Shown here piece by piece: positions 1-6,891 of a stretch of DNA of 20,482 bases (positions within the stretch are counted from its first letter, which is position 1; every line of letters begins with the position of its first letter). The stretch is from Rubrobacter sp. (GTDB taxonomy: Bacteria; Actinomycetota; Rubrobacteria; Rubrobacterales; Rubrobacteraceae). Made by a program: the position numbers and the translations under genes. The notes under the pieces were generated by a model. It worked only from the letters and a program-made list of their open reading frames with translations. It was not told the origin of the DNA and ran no database searches. Location: contig JADDPU010000624.1 in NCBI GenBank assembly GCA_016781725.1, positions 1 through 20,482 on the forward strand, in the 5' to 3' direction.

Positions 1-64
1 CGCGGGTCGCCTCTTCCAACTCCTTGGAGGCGTCCCTCATCCGGTCAGCGTTCCTCTCGTCCAC
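1..64 (-). CDS. Partial CDS, N-terminus of an unidentified protein
   Basis: Only the first 21 codons are inside the window; the gene continues past the left edge. The start is a GTG preceded by a very strong ribosome binding site (AAAGGAGG, about six bases upstream), which is the main reason to believe it. The visible peptide is VDERNADRMRDASKELEEAT plus one residue: hydrophilic, rich in Glu, Asp and Arg, probably helical, with no signal peptide or membrane segment. An in-frame ATG eight codons later is a weaker alternative start. I do not recognise the family from so short a piece and assign no function. It follows the DUF427 gene on the same strand with a 64-base gap, so the two may be co-transcribed. 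Confidence 0.5.
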   Translation of the reverse strand, partial: MDERNADRMRDASKELEEATR

Positions 65-128
65 GGCCGACCTCCTTTCCCCGCCACTATGATAACCGCT
101 TCGGGTCCCCCGGGGGTCGGTCGGAGGC

Positions 129-416
129 CTATCCTTCCACCCTTACCTTGTTGGCGTAGAAGGCCACGTAACCCTCTATGTGCTTCGCGGCATCCATTGG
201 CTCGGGATAGTACCACGCGGCGTCCTCAACCCTCTCGCCACCAGCCTCGACGGCGTAGTAGCTCGCGTCCCCCTTCCACGAGCAGTGGGTACTGGTCTCG
301 CTCTTCCGAAGGAGGTCGAAATCCACGGAGTCAGGGGGGAAGTAGTGGTTGCCCTCGACCACCTCGGTGTGGTCGCTCTGCGCCAGGGTAACCCCGTTCA
401 AGGTAGCTCTCGGCAC
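129..416 (-). CDS. DUF427 domain protein
   Basis: The 95-residue product matches the DUF427 family, small single-domain proteins common in actinobacteria and other bacteria whose biochemical role I cannot state. Visible family features are the N-terminal stretch with VEGNHYFP (about residues 20-27), the central THCSWKGDASYY block (about 43-54), an AWYYPEP segment (67-73) and a C-terminal IEGYVAFY (80-87). The open frame runs on to 1415 without a stop, but that extension is antisense to the dehydrogenase gene. I chose the GTG at 414-416 because GAGAGGAG lies just upstream and the resulting length is typical of the family. A near-perfect minus-strand -10 box lies about 37 bases further upstream. 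No signal peptide or membrane segment is visible, so it is probably cytoplasmic. Confidence 0.85.
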   Translation of the reverse strand: MPRATLNGVTLAQSDHTEVVEGNHYFPPDSVDFDLLRKSETSTHCSWKGDASYYAVEAGGERVEDAAWYYPEPMDAAKHIEGYVAFYANKVRVEG

Positions 417-452
417 GGTGCGCTCCTCTCGAAAGCCTTCTGCAGCGCTCGG

Positions 453-458
453 ATTATA
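453..458 (-). promoter_or_regulatory. Candidate -10 box for the DUF427 gene
   Basis: Read on the minus strand this is TATAAT, an exact match to the bacterial -10 consensus in a very GC-rich region. It lies about 37 bases upstream of the GTG start at 416, which would give a short leader. I could not find a convincing -35 hexamer 16-18 bases further upstream (candidate CATCGC is poor). The call therefore rests on the -10 box and its position in a divergent intergenic gap. Confidence 0.4.
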
Positions 459-506
459 TCCGGCTCGCGCTTGCCGCGATGCTCGGGGGGTTGGTAGCAT
501 GGCCCT

Positions 507-1556
507 ATGGTCGAGATAGCCGTTATCGGGGGGGATGGTATCGGTCCCGAGGTAACGCGCGCCGGCGTGCGCGTCCTCGAGGCCGCGGCGCAGGGCGACT
601 CCTCTTTGCAGCTGGGCTTCACGGAGTTCCCGTGGGGCTGCGAGTACTACCTGGAACACGGGCGGATGATGCCGGAGGATGCCCTCGAGGAGCTGGCGAC
701 CCGCGACGCGATCCTTCTCGGCGCCGTCGGCTGGCCCACGGTCCCAGACCACATCTCCCTCTGGGGTCTCTTGCTCCCGATCCGGCGCGGCTTCGACCAG
801 TACGTGAACCTGCGTCCGGCCCGGCTGCTGCGGGGCGTGAAGAGCCCGCTGGCCGAGCCCGGCGACCTGGACATCACCGTCGTCAGGGAGAACACCGAGG
901 GCGAGTACTCGGACTCGGGCGGGCGGGTTTACCGGGGGACGCCGCACGAGATCGCCGTCCAGGAGAGCATCTTTACCCGCCGCGGGGTCGAGCGGATCAT
1001 CCGCTACGCCTTCGAGGAGGCGAAGAGCCGGCGGGGGCTCCTCGTCGGGGCGACCAAGTCCAACGGCATCAGCATAACGATGCCGTTCTTCGATGAGATC
1101 TTCCGCGAGGTCGCCGAGGAGCACCCCGAGGTGGAGGCGTCCCTGATGCACGCGGACGCCCTCGCCGCGCGGCTCGTCCTCAACCCCGAACGCTTCGACG
1201 TCGTCGTCGGCTCCAACCTCTTCGGCGACCTCCTCTCCGAGATAACGGCGGGCATAGCTGGGGCCATCGGCATCGCGCCCTCGGCCAACCTCAACCCCGA
1301 GGGTACTTTCCCCTCGCTCTTCGAGCCCATCCACGGCTCCGCCCCGGATATAGCCGGGCAGGGGAGCGCGAACCCGTCCGGCGCGATCTGGGCCGCATCC
1401 CTCATGCTCGAACACCTCGGATACCCCGAAGCCGGCTCCAGAATCCTCTCCGCGCTCGAGGACGCCCTCGCCTCCGGGACCAAGACCAGGGACCTAGGCG
1501 GCAACGCAACGACGGATGAAATGACGACCGCCGTCATCGAACGCCTGCAGCGTTGA
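507..1556 (+). CDS. NAD-dependent decarboxylating dehydrogenase, tartrate/D-malate dehydrogenase type
   Basis: This 349-residue protein belongs to the isocitrate/isopropylmalate dehydrogenase family. These enzymes oxidise a 2-hydroxy acid with NAD and decarboxylate the product, using a divalent metal. The segment GAVGWP, DHISLWGLLLPIRRGFDQY, then VNLRP (about 72-104) resembles the tartrate/D-malate branch (TtuC/DmlA) more than isopropylmalate dehydrogenase. Also visible are GGDGIGPEV (8-16), RENTEGEYS with Tyr134, ATKSNG with catalytic Lys184, metal-ligand candidates Asp217 and Asp241, and the nucleotide-binding EPIHGSAPDIAG (273-284). Position 245, usually Asp, is Glu. The ATG is preceded only by a run of G (485-490), a weak binding site, and the out-of-frame ATG at 499 meets a stop at once. 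It stands alone, divergent from the DUF427 gene, so its true substrate (D-malate, tartrate or another malate analogue) cannot be read from context. Confidence 0.85.
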   Translation: MVEIAVIGGDGIGPEVTRAGVRVLEAAAQGDSSLQLGFTEFPWGCEYYLEHGRMMPEDALEELATRDAILLGAVGWPTVPDHISLWGLLLPIRRGFDQYVNLRPARLLRGVKSPLAEPGDLDITVVRENTEGEYSDSGGRVYRGTPHEIAVQESIFTRRGVERIIRYAFEEAKSRRGLLVGATKSNGISITMPFFDEIFREVAEEHPEVEASLMHADALAARLVLNPERFDVVVGSNLFGDLLSEITAGIAGAIGIAPSANLNPEGTFPSLFEPIHGSAPDIAGQGSANPSGAIWAASLMLEHLGYPEAGSRILSALEDALASGTKTRDLGGNATTDEMTTAVIERLQR

Positions 1557-1560
1557 TCAT

Positions 1561-1588
1561 GTACAGGCGGTTCGCGAACCGCCCCTAC
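1561..1588. repeat. 28-bp palindromic repeat between convergent genes, copy 1
   Basis: This is an imperfect 14+14 palindrome. The right half, read in reverse complement, is GTAGGGGCGGTTCG; the left half differs at two positions (GTACAGGCGGTTCG). It begins four bases after the stop of the dehydrogenase and contains the TAG stop of the convergent GT2 gene (1585-1587). A second copy lies at 10689-10716 in the same setting. A long GC-rich hairpin here could stop transcription in both directions, though there is no U-tract, so a Rho-independent terminator in the strict sense is not shown. It may alternatively be a dispersed genomic palindrome of the REP/MITE type. Confidence 0.75.
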
Positions 1589-2268
1589 GGGTTGCGCAAT
1601 TCCCGCCAGATGGCGGGCAGAACCTTCGCCGGGTAGCTCCAACTCACGAACGACTCGCCGTGTTCCCTGAGGCGGTAGCGGATCGGAACCTCCTCCACTC
1701 TCATGCCCTTCTGCAACAGGTCGAGGGTCAGGACCTGGGCGTAGTTGTAGTCGTGGATGATCTCGGCCCTGCGCGCCGCCTCGCGGGAGAAGGCCCGCAT
1801 CCCCGTCTGCCCGTCGGTCAGCCTGCGGCGGGTCAGCAGAGCGAGCAGCGCGGTGAAGGCGTAGTTGCCGATCCTCCGGTGGAGGCTCATCCCACGCACC
1901 CCGCCGAGAAAGCGGCTGCCGAGCACGTAGTCGGCCCTGCCGGCGAGGACGGGCTCGAGGAGGCGCGGGATATCCTCGGGGAAGTACTCGAGATCCGCGT
2001 CCAGATAGGCTACCGCGGGCGCGCCGGCCTCGACCGCGGCCCGAAGCCCCGTTCGCACCGCCGCCCCAAGCCCCCTGTTCGCGGGATGGCGTACTACGAG
2101 GGCGCCGCGCCCGCGCGCGATCCTCGCCGTCCCGTCGGTCGAGCCGTCGTCAACGACGATGGGGGCGAGCGTGTGACCCGGCACGCGCACGAGGGAGACC
2201 CGGTCCAGGAGCTCGCCGATCGTGGCCTCCTCGTCTTTGGCCGGAATTACCACGGCCACCGGGTTCAA
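1585..2268 (-). CDS. GT2 family glycosyltransferase, dolichyl/polyprenyl-phosphate hexose synthase-like
   Basis: The product (227 residues from the chosen TTG) is a GT-A fold, family 2 glycosyltransferase resembling dolichyl-phosphate mannosyltransferase DPM1. Such enzymes move a hexose from an NDP-sugar to a polyprenyl phosphate at the inner membrane face. Visible motifs are VVIPAKDEEATI (7-18), VVDDGSTDG (38-46), the metal-binding YLDADLEYFPEDI (88-100), GSRFLGG (117-123) and TDGQTGMRAFS (151-161). No membrane helix is present, so it is the short soluble kind. The frame is open to 2538, but that part is antisense-like, Arg-rich and overlaps the upstream gene. The TTG at 2266-2268 overlaps that gene's TGA by four bases, implying translational coupling; the GTG at 2259 is the alternative. 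It is the last gene of the glycan operon, and its stop lies in the palindromic repeat. Confidence 0.85.
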   Translation of the reverse strand: MNPVAVVIPAKDEEATIGELLDRVSLVRVPGHTLAPIVVDDGSTDGTARIARGRGALVVRHPANRGLGAAVRTGLRAAVEAGAPAVAYLDADLEYFPEDIPRLLEPVLAGRADYVLGSRFLGGVRGMSLHRRIGNYAFTALLALLTRRRLTDGQTGMRAFSREAARRAEIIHDYNYAQVLTLDLLQKGMRVEEVPIRYRLREHGESFVSWSYPAKVLPAIWRELRNP

Positions 2269-3710
2269 ACCGAGCCCCGCAAGGCGTCGCGGAGGACCCT
2301 TCCGGTCGAGCCCTTCGGCGGCTCGATGCCGAGCAGATAGCAGATAGTCGGCGCGAGATCCAGGATCGAAGCGGGCTTCTCGACGGTTCGTCCCCCGACG
2401 ATGCCGCTTCCCCACATCGCGAACGGGACGAAGCGCTCGCCCTCGGAGAGGTGCCCGTGGGCGCCGATGCCCTTCCCCTGCCCGTGGTCGGCCATGAGGA
2501 TCACGGCAGTGTCTTCCAGGTAGCCGCGGTCCTCGCACCAGGACATGAACCCCTCGATGAGGCGGTCCGTAATCTCTATGCGCTCCACGTACTCGGGGTA
2601 GGCGGTGCCGCGGACGTGGCCGTTCTGGTCCACTGCCAAGAGCTGCAAGACTAGCAACTCGGGGTCGTGGGCCTCCATCTCGCGCCTGGCGGCGGCGATG
2701 AGGTTCTGGTCGATCTTGTCGTTGTGCGCGACGCTGGTGACGCTCGCCACGTCGTCCTCCCCGAAAGCGTCTATGAGGTGCGCTATGCCGACGAGCCGCC
2801 CCACCTTCCCGGCCCGCCGCAGCACGTCGAAGACGCTCTCCACCCTCAGGCCGAGCTTGAGTACGAGGTTAGAGGTGATCCCGTGCGCCTCCGGCGCCGC
2901 GCCGGTCAGCATCGAGGAGAAGCAGACAACCGTGCGCGCCGGGTAGACGGTCTCCACGGTATCGTAGACCGTCCCCCCCTCCATCATCCTCTCCAAGTAC
3001 GGCTTCTCGGCCTCCCGGAAGCGGTCGAGGCGGCAGCCGTCGATGACCACCACGATCACCCGCTTCGCCAGCGGCGCCCCGCCGTTTACGTCCAGCGTAG
3101 GCTCCGAGGGATAGACCGGCTTCCAGTCGAAGAACCTCCGGTGCACGAGAGCGCTCGCGAGCGCCAGCACCGCCGTGAAGCCGAGGACGAGCCCCGCGCG
3201 GCCCGCGCTGAGGGGAGCGGAGATCAGGTACTCGAGCGCGAACAGTACAAGGAGGGCTTTGGGCACCTGTTCTAGAAAGTTCCCGCTGGTCGAATCGGGG
3301 TTCTCGAGGACCAGCCGCCAGAAGCGGACGAAGTTGGTCTTCGGCGCGCCGGTGCGCAGGTGGTAGTACAGGGTGCCCCAGAAGAACACTGTAAAGAAGA
3401 CGTAGAGCCCGAGGACGAGGACGAGGGCGCCGGGGTCGACGAAGCGGAAGACGAGCACGAACGCCGCCAGGTAGACCCAGAGCGCCAACCGCAGCTTGAG
3501 CGGGAAGTCGTAGCGGACGAAGAGGAGCACGAGCGGGGCCGCGAGCGCGAGCGCCGGGAGCGCCTCGGCCCAGAAGCCAGCCCTCGCCAGGTCCGGGGCG
3601 TGCAGCAGCAGGAACGTACCGAGGACGAAGACCGGGTGGAACGACTTGCCCTCGTTGAGGACGTTCCAGATGCGGGCCGCGAATATCTCGAACCTCGAGG
3701 CGGCTTTCAT
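2265..3710 (-). CDS. Membrane-anchored alkaline phosphatase superfamily protein (phosphodiesterase/phosphotransferase type)
   Basis: This 481-residue protein joins about six N-terminal membrane helices (roughly 25-43, 50-67, 75-92, 95-116, 151-168, 172-190) to a C-terminal alkaline-phosphatase-superfamily domain (about 215-480) of the nucleotide pyrophosphatase/phosphodiesterase type. The two-metal site is recognisable: Asp224 in VVVIDGCRLD, nucleophile Thr260 in YPART, Asp361 and His365 in AVDQNGH, Asp408-His409 in MADHGQ, and His418/His420 in GAHGH. The enzyme should hydrolyse or transfer a phosphate ester on one side of the membrane. The ATG has a good binding site (AAAGGGGG). It sits between a GT-C enzyme (28-base gap) and a GT2 (four-base overlap), so a lipid-linked or glycan-linked phosphate is the likely substrate. 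Related architectures include LtaS, EptA and PIG-N phosphotransferases, but I cannot choose between transferase and hydrolase. Confidence 0.8.
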   Translation of the reverse strand: MKAASRFEIFAARIWNVLNEGKSFHPVFVLGTFLLLHAPDLARAGFWAEALPALALAAPLVLLFVRYDFPLKLRLALWVYLAAFVLVFRFVDPGALVLVLGLYVFFTVFFWGTLYYHLRTGAPKTNFVRFWRLVLENPDSTSGNFLEQVPKALLVLFALEYLISAPLSAGRAGLVLGFTAVLALASALVHRRFFDWKPVYPSEPTLDVNGGAPLAKRVIVVVIDGCRLDRFREAEKPYLERMMEGGTVYDTVETVYPARTVVCFSSMLTGAAPEAHGITSNLVLKLGLRVESVFDVLRRAGKVGRLVGIAHLIDAFGEDDVASVTSVAHNDKIDQNLIAAARREMEAHDPELLVLQLLAVDQNGHVRGTAYPEYVERIEITDRLIEGFMSWCEDRGYLEDTAVILMADHGQGKGIGAHGHLSEGERFVPFAMWGSGIVGGRTVEKPASILDLAPTICYLLGIEPPKGSTGRVLRDALRGSV

Positions 3711-3738
3711 CTGCCTGCCCCCTTTCTAGGATGCGGCG

Positions 3739-5766
3739 TCAACGTCCCTCCTCGACGCGGAAGACGCGGTAGTCGAGCCGCAGGGTCTCTTTGCGGGTAG
3801 GGAGCTCCTTCTCGACGGCCGCGAGCCGCGGCAGCTCCACCGTAGCCGCCCCGACCTGCCGGAAGCCCACGCCGGAGACGAGGGGGGCTGGTCCACCGTC
3901 CGTGGTGACGTAGACGGCGTCATCGAGGAGCCCTCTCTCCTCGAGGTCGTCCACCTCGCGGATAAAGCGCAAGTGGTCGTAGGGCAGGACGGGCCTGCCG
4001 TAGAGGTACTCGAAGGTCGAGGCCGTGACGTCGTAGCCTTCGGGCATCTCCATGTAGACGACCTCGGCGCCCTCGGGGATCTCGCGCTCCACCCGCTCGA
4101 AGGCCGCCACCCCGCCGTCGAGCTCCTGGAAGGACAGGATCGGAAGCGTAGTGTAGAGGGTCCACGCGAGCGCCAGCGCCGCGAGAGCGCCCGCGAGCGC
4201 CAGGCCCGCCCGCGGCCTCCAGGCTCGCCCGAGCCACCCCCCGAGCTCGACAGTCGCGTGGCCGGCCAGGAGGCAGAGGGCCGGGAAGGCGGCAGGCACG
4301 AAGCGTCTGGTAGCCCAGGGCAGGTCGGGGGCTACGTTGGGAACTGCTGCATAGAGGGCCCCGAACGCGAGCAAAGCGCCGAGCAGCAACGCCCGCGCCG
4401 CGTCGAGCCGGCGCATCGCCAGCACGAAGCCGACGAGACCTAAGACCGCGACGATCGGGGTCGTGAACCAGACGAGGCGGACCAGGATCTGGGTCCTGTA
4501 AGCGTCGAAGTCCCTGGAACCGTCGGGCAGGCTCTCCCACGGGACCGGCAGCACGAAGTAAGCCCACAGGGCGACGGCCGCGACGCAGAGCCCGCCCACG
4601 AACGCCAGCCGCCCGCCCCTTACCTCGAGGTACCCCCCGATCCTCGCGCCCCAGCGGCGGCGCACGTAGTACCCGCCGCCGGCGAGGACCGCGAGGACCG
4701 CGGCCGCAACCGGCCAGAGCGCGAGCGCCTCCTTCAGGTGGTGCTCGGTGTAGATGACGTAGAGGTAGCGGGCGCCTACGGTGTTAAGGTAGAGCAGCAT
4801 AACCCCGGCAAAGGCAACGAGCGGCACGCCGGGGTAGAGCCAACGCCAGACGGGCCGGCCCACGATCAGGTCGTACGCGAAGAGCACAGGCAGCGCTGCG
4901 GCGGCGAGAAAGGCGTCGACCCGGACGAGCATCATGCCTCCTAGCAGCAGGCCGGCCAATACGCCGGAGAACCCGTCCCCGCCGCGGACGAAGCGGACGG
5001 CCAGCCACAGCCCGGCGAGGACCAGTAGCTGGGTCATCACCTCGCTGGCCGGATGGCGCGCCCACCAGACCTGCGCGTAGCTGAGCGCGAGGAGCGCGGC
5101 GCCGAGCGCGCCGGCCCACCTCCCGAAGAGCTCTCGCCCCAGCGCGAAGGCCACCCCGACGGAGAGCGCGCCCATGAGCGGCACTACGTAGAGGCTCCCC
5201 CACACCCCGCCTACCAGGTTCCCGAAGCCTAAAAGGGCGAACGGCCCTGGGAAGAACTGCGGGACGATGAGGTCCTGCCCGTAGACGTAGAAGCCAGGGT
5301 ACTTCTTGCCCTCTAGCAGCGGGTGGAACGGGGCCACCGCCCCGACGAGCCTGTCGTGGTGCAGGAGGGCCCCCGCGCGGGCGAGCCTGTCGGCGAACAG
5401 CGTGTACACCCCTGGGTCCCTGCTGTTCAGCACGTACTCCGCCGGCCGCCACGCGTAGAGCGCGAGGCTTCCCAGGACCAGGGCCAAGCCCCCGGCGTCC
5501 CACCTCGTCACCCGCACCGCAGCGCCGGTACCCTGCCCGAGCGCGAAAGCCCCGACCGAGCAAGCCCCGAACGCCAGGACGATGGCCGGTACCGTGAACC
5601 AGCCGGCCAGCGCCAGCAGCGTAAGCACGGGGCACGCGAGGGCGAGGGAGACGGCGGCCCGCAGCGCGTAGAGCTCGAAGTGTCCGTCGCCCTTGCGCGT
5701 CAGGCGGCTCCCGAGAAAGTGGCCCGGAAGGTACAGGACCGCCAGCAACAGGGCCGCGCCGAGCAA
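3739..5766 (-). CDS. Multi-pass membrane glycosyltransferase, GT-C type (ArnT/PMT-like)
   Basis: The 675-residue product is a polytopic membrane protein, with roughly a dozen hydrophobic segments over residues 1-545 and a soluble C-terminal region (about 545-675). The segment LNSRDPGVYTLFADRL (113-128), in the long loop after the first helices, resembles the acidic catalytic loop of GT-C enzymes that take sugars from polyprenyl-phosphate donors on the outer membrane face. A second loop has GKKYPGFYVYGQDLIVPQFF (153-172). The only start giving the full first helix is a TTG four bases after the epimerase stop, with no clear binding site, so start choice is uncertain and coupling to the upstream gene is likely. 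The DPM1-like GT2 in the same operon could make its lipid-linked donor. The exact CAZy family and acceptor cannot be read from sequence. Confidence 0.75.
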   Translation of the reverse strand: MLGAALLLAVLYLPGHFLGSRLTRKGDGHFELYALRAAVSLALACPVLTLLALAGWFTVPAIVLAFGACSVGAFALGQGTGAAVRVTRWDAGGLALVLGSLALYAWRPAEYVLNSRDPGVYTLFADRLARAGALLHHDRLVGAVAPFHPLLEGKKYPGFYVYGQDLIVPQFFPGPFALLGFGNLVGGVWGSLYVVPLMGALSVGVAFALGRELFGRWAGALGAALLALSYAQVWWARHPASEVMTQLLVLAGLWLAVRFVRGGDGFSGVLAGLLLGGMMLVRVDAFLAAAALPVLFAYDLIVGRPVWRWLYPGVPLVAFAGVMLLYLNTVGARYLYVIYTEHHLKEALALWPVAAAVLAVLAGGGYYVRRRWGARIGGYLEVRGGRLAFVGGLCVAAVALWAYFVLPVPWESLPDGSRDFDAYRTQILVRLVWFTTPIVAVLGLVGFVLAMRRLDAARALLLGALLAFGALYAAVPNVAPDLPWATRRFVPAAFPALCLLAGHATVELGGWLGRAWRPRAGLALAGALAALALAWTLYTTLPILSFQELDGGVAAFERVEREIPEGAEVVYMEMPEGYDVTASTFEYLYGRPVLPYDHLRFIREVDDLEERGLLDDAVYVTTDGGPAPLVSGVGFRQVGAATVELPRLAAVEKELPTRKETLRLDYRVFRVEEGR

Positions 5767-5770
5767 GCCC

Positions 5771-6727
5771 TCAGGCCGTAGCCCCGGCGAGGCTCTCCAG
5801 GCTCGCGGCCCACCCGGCCTGCGCCGCTATGCCCTCCTCGAGCCCGACGCGCGGCCGGTAGCCGAGATCGCGCGCCGCCCGCCCCGAGTCGGCCCAGGTC
5901 GAGCGCACGTCCCCGGGCGCCGCAGGCCCGTAGGAGGCCTCGACCGTCCTGCCCGTAACCCGCCGGACCGCCTCCAGCATCTCGTCCACGCTGGCGCGGG
6001 TCCCCCCGCCAACGTTGTAGACGCCGGGGGGGGCATCCAGCGCGGCCGCCGTGGCGTCAACGGCGTCGCCTACAAAGGTCATGTCCCGCCTCTGGGACCC
6101 GTCGCCGAAGATCTTTACCGGGCGCTCTCTGTAAGCAGCGGAGATGAACTGCGAGAGGCCCATCTCGGGGCGCTGGCGCGGCCCGTAGACCGTGAAGTAC
6201 CGCAGGACGGTCGCCGGAATCCCCCGCTCCCTGGCGTACAGGCCCACAAGCTCCTCCGCGGCGAGCTTGGAGAGCGCGTAGGGGGAGGCCGGCCGCCGCG
6301 GGTCTTCCTCGCGCACGGGTCCGCCCCGGTCCGAGCCGTAGACCGAGGAGGAAGAAGCGTAGACGAACCTTTCGACACCACCACGAACGGCAGCCTCGAG
6401 CAACCGCTCCGTGCTCAGGACGTTCCGCTCGAGGTACTTGGGGAAGTTGGGGCCCCAACTGCGGCGCACGCCGGGCTCGCCGGCCAGGTGCACGACGCGG
6501 TCCGCGCGACGCAAGAGCCCCTCGAGGTCCATGCGCGCAAGGTCCCCCTCAATCAGCCGGAATCCCTCCCGTCCCAGCGCTCCCGCGAGGTTGCGCTCCT
6601 TGCGCCACCGCGCGTAGTAGCCAGTGAAGGCGTCGACCCCGATCACCTCGTGCCCGTCCGCGAGCAGCCGCTCCACCAGGTGCGACCCGATAAACCCCGC
6701 CGCCCCACAGACCAGTACCCGACTCAT
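5771..6727 (-). CDS. NAD-dependent NDP-sugar epimerase/dehydratase
   Basis: This 318-residue protein is an extended short-chain dehydrogenase that converts an NDP-sugar in the cytoplasm, most likely by 4-epimerisation. The Rossmann glycine motif GAAGFIG is at 8-14, Asp32 follows the second strand as the NAD ribose ligand, the catalytic Ser lies in ASSSSVYG (124-131), and the Tyr-Lys pair is in SPYALSK (Y150, K154). The substrate-binding half includes RYFTVYGPRQRPEMGLSQFI, resembling UDP-glucose or UDP-glucuronate 4-epimerases, and GDGSQRRDMTFVGD. It is the first gene of the minus-strand glycan operon and divergent from the iron transporter. The ATG at 6727 has only a weak purine stretch upstream. 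The exact sugar is not determined; a 4,6-dehydratase is less likely because the usual Asp-Glu motif after the Ser/Thr is absent. Confidence 0.88.
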   Translation of the reverse strand: MSRVLVCGAAGFIGSHLVERLLADGHEVIGVDAFTGYYARWRKERNLAGALGREGFRLIEGDLARMDLEGLLRRADRVVHLAGEPGVRRSWGPNFPKYLERNVLSTERLLEAAVRGGVERFVYASSSSVYGSDRGGPVREEDPRRPASPYALSKLAAEELVGLYARERGIPATVLRYFTVYGPRQRPEMGLSQFISAAYRERPVKIFGDGSQRRDMTFVGDAVDATAAALDAPPGVYNVGGGTRASVDEMLEAVRRVTGRTVEASYGPAAPGDVRSTWADSGRAARDLGYRPRVGLEEGIAAQAGWAASLESLAGATA

Positions 6728-6771
6728 CCGGCAGGCTCTTTGATCCAGCTCACAAACCCTCCGTCTACTCC

Positions 6772-6801
6772 TTGACTGGACACCGGGCCGTAGACTACCC
6801 T
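6772..6801 (+). promoter_or_regulatory. Candidate promoter of the iron transporter operon
   Basis: TTGACT (6772-6777) matches the -35 consensus at five of six positions. It is followed after 18 bases by TACCCT (6796-6801), a weaker -10 box. Transcription would start near 6808, giving a leader of about 84 bases to the ATG at 6892. The Fur-like box at 6817-6835 lies just past this start, where a bound repressor would block the polymerase. The stretch also holds the unassigned promoter of the divergent epimerase operon, for which I see no convincing boxes. Confidence 0.4.
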
Positions 6802-6816
6802 GACCAGGATGCTATT

Positions 6817-6835
6817 GCAAACGATTGTCATTATG
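6817..6835. promoter_or_regulatory. Fur-like iron box
   Basis: On the minus strand the 19 bases read CATAATGACAATCGTTTGC, which by my alignment agrees with the classical Fur box GATAATGATAATCATTATC at 14 of 19 positions. The plus-strand core AACGATTGTCATT is AT-rich in an otherwise very GC-rich region. It lies between a candidate promoter and an iron(III) transporter gene, where a ferric-uptake repressor is expected. A Zur or other Fur-family regulator, or DtxR/IdeR with a different site, cannot be excluded. Confidence 0.6.
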
Positions 6836-6891
6836 AATATGACCGAGATCACGGCGGCGTCTCGTGAGGACCCGCCACGCAAAGGAGACGG

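Noticed and set aside
417..1415. N-terminal extension of the DUF427 frame on the minus strand
   Set aside because: It is antisense to the well-supported dehydrogenase gene and has no family motifs. Only the last 95 codons, with their own binding site, look real.
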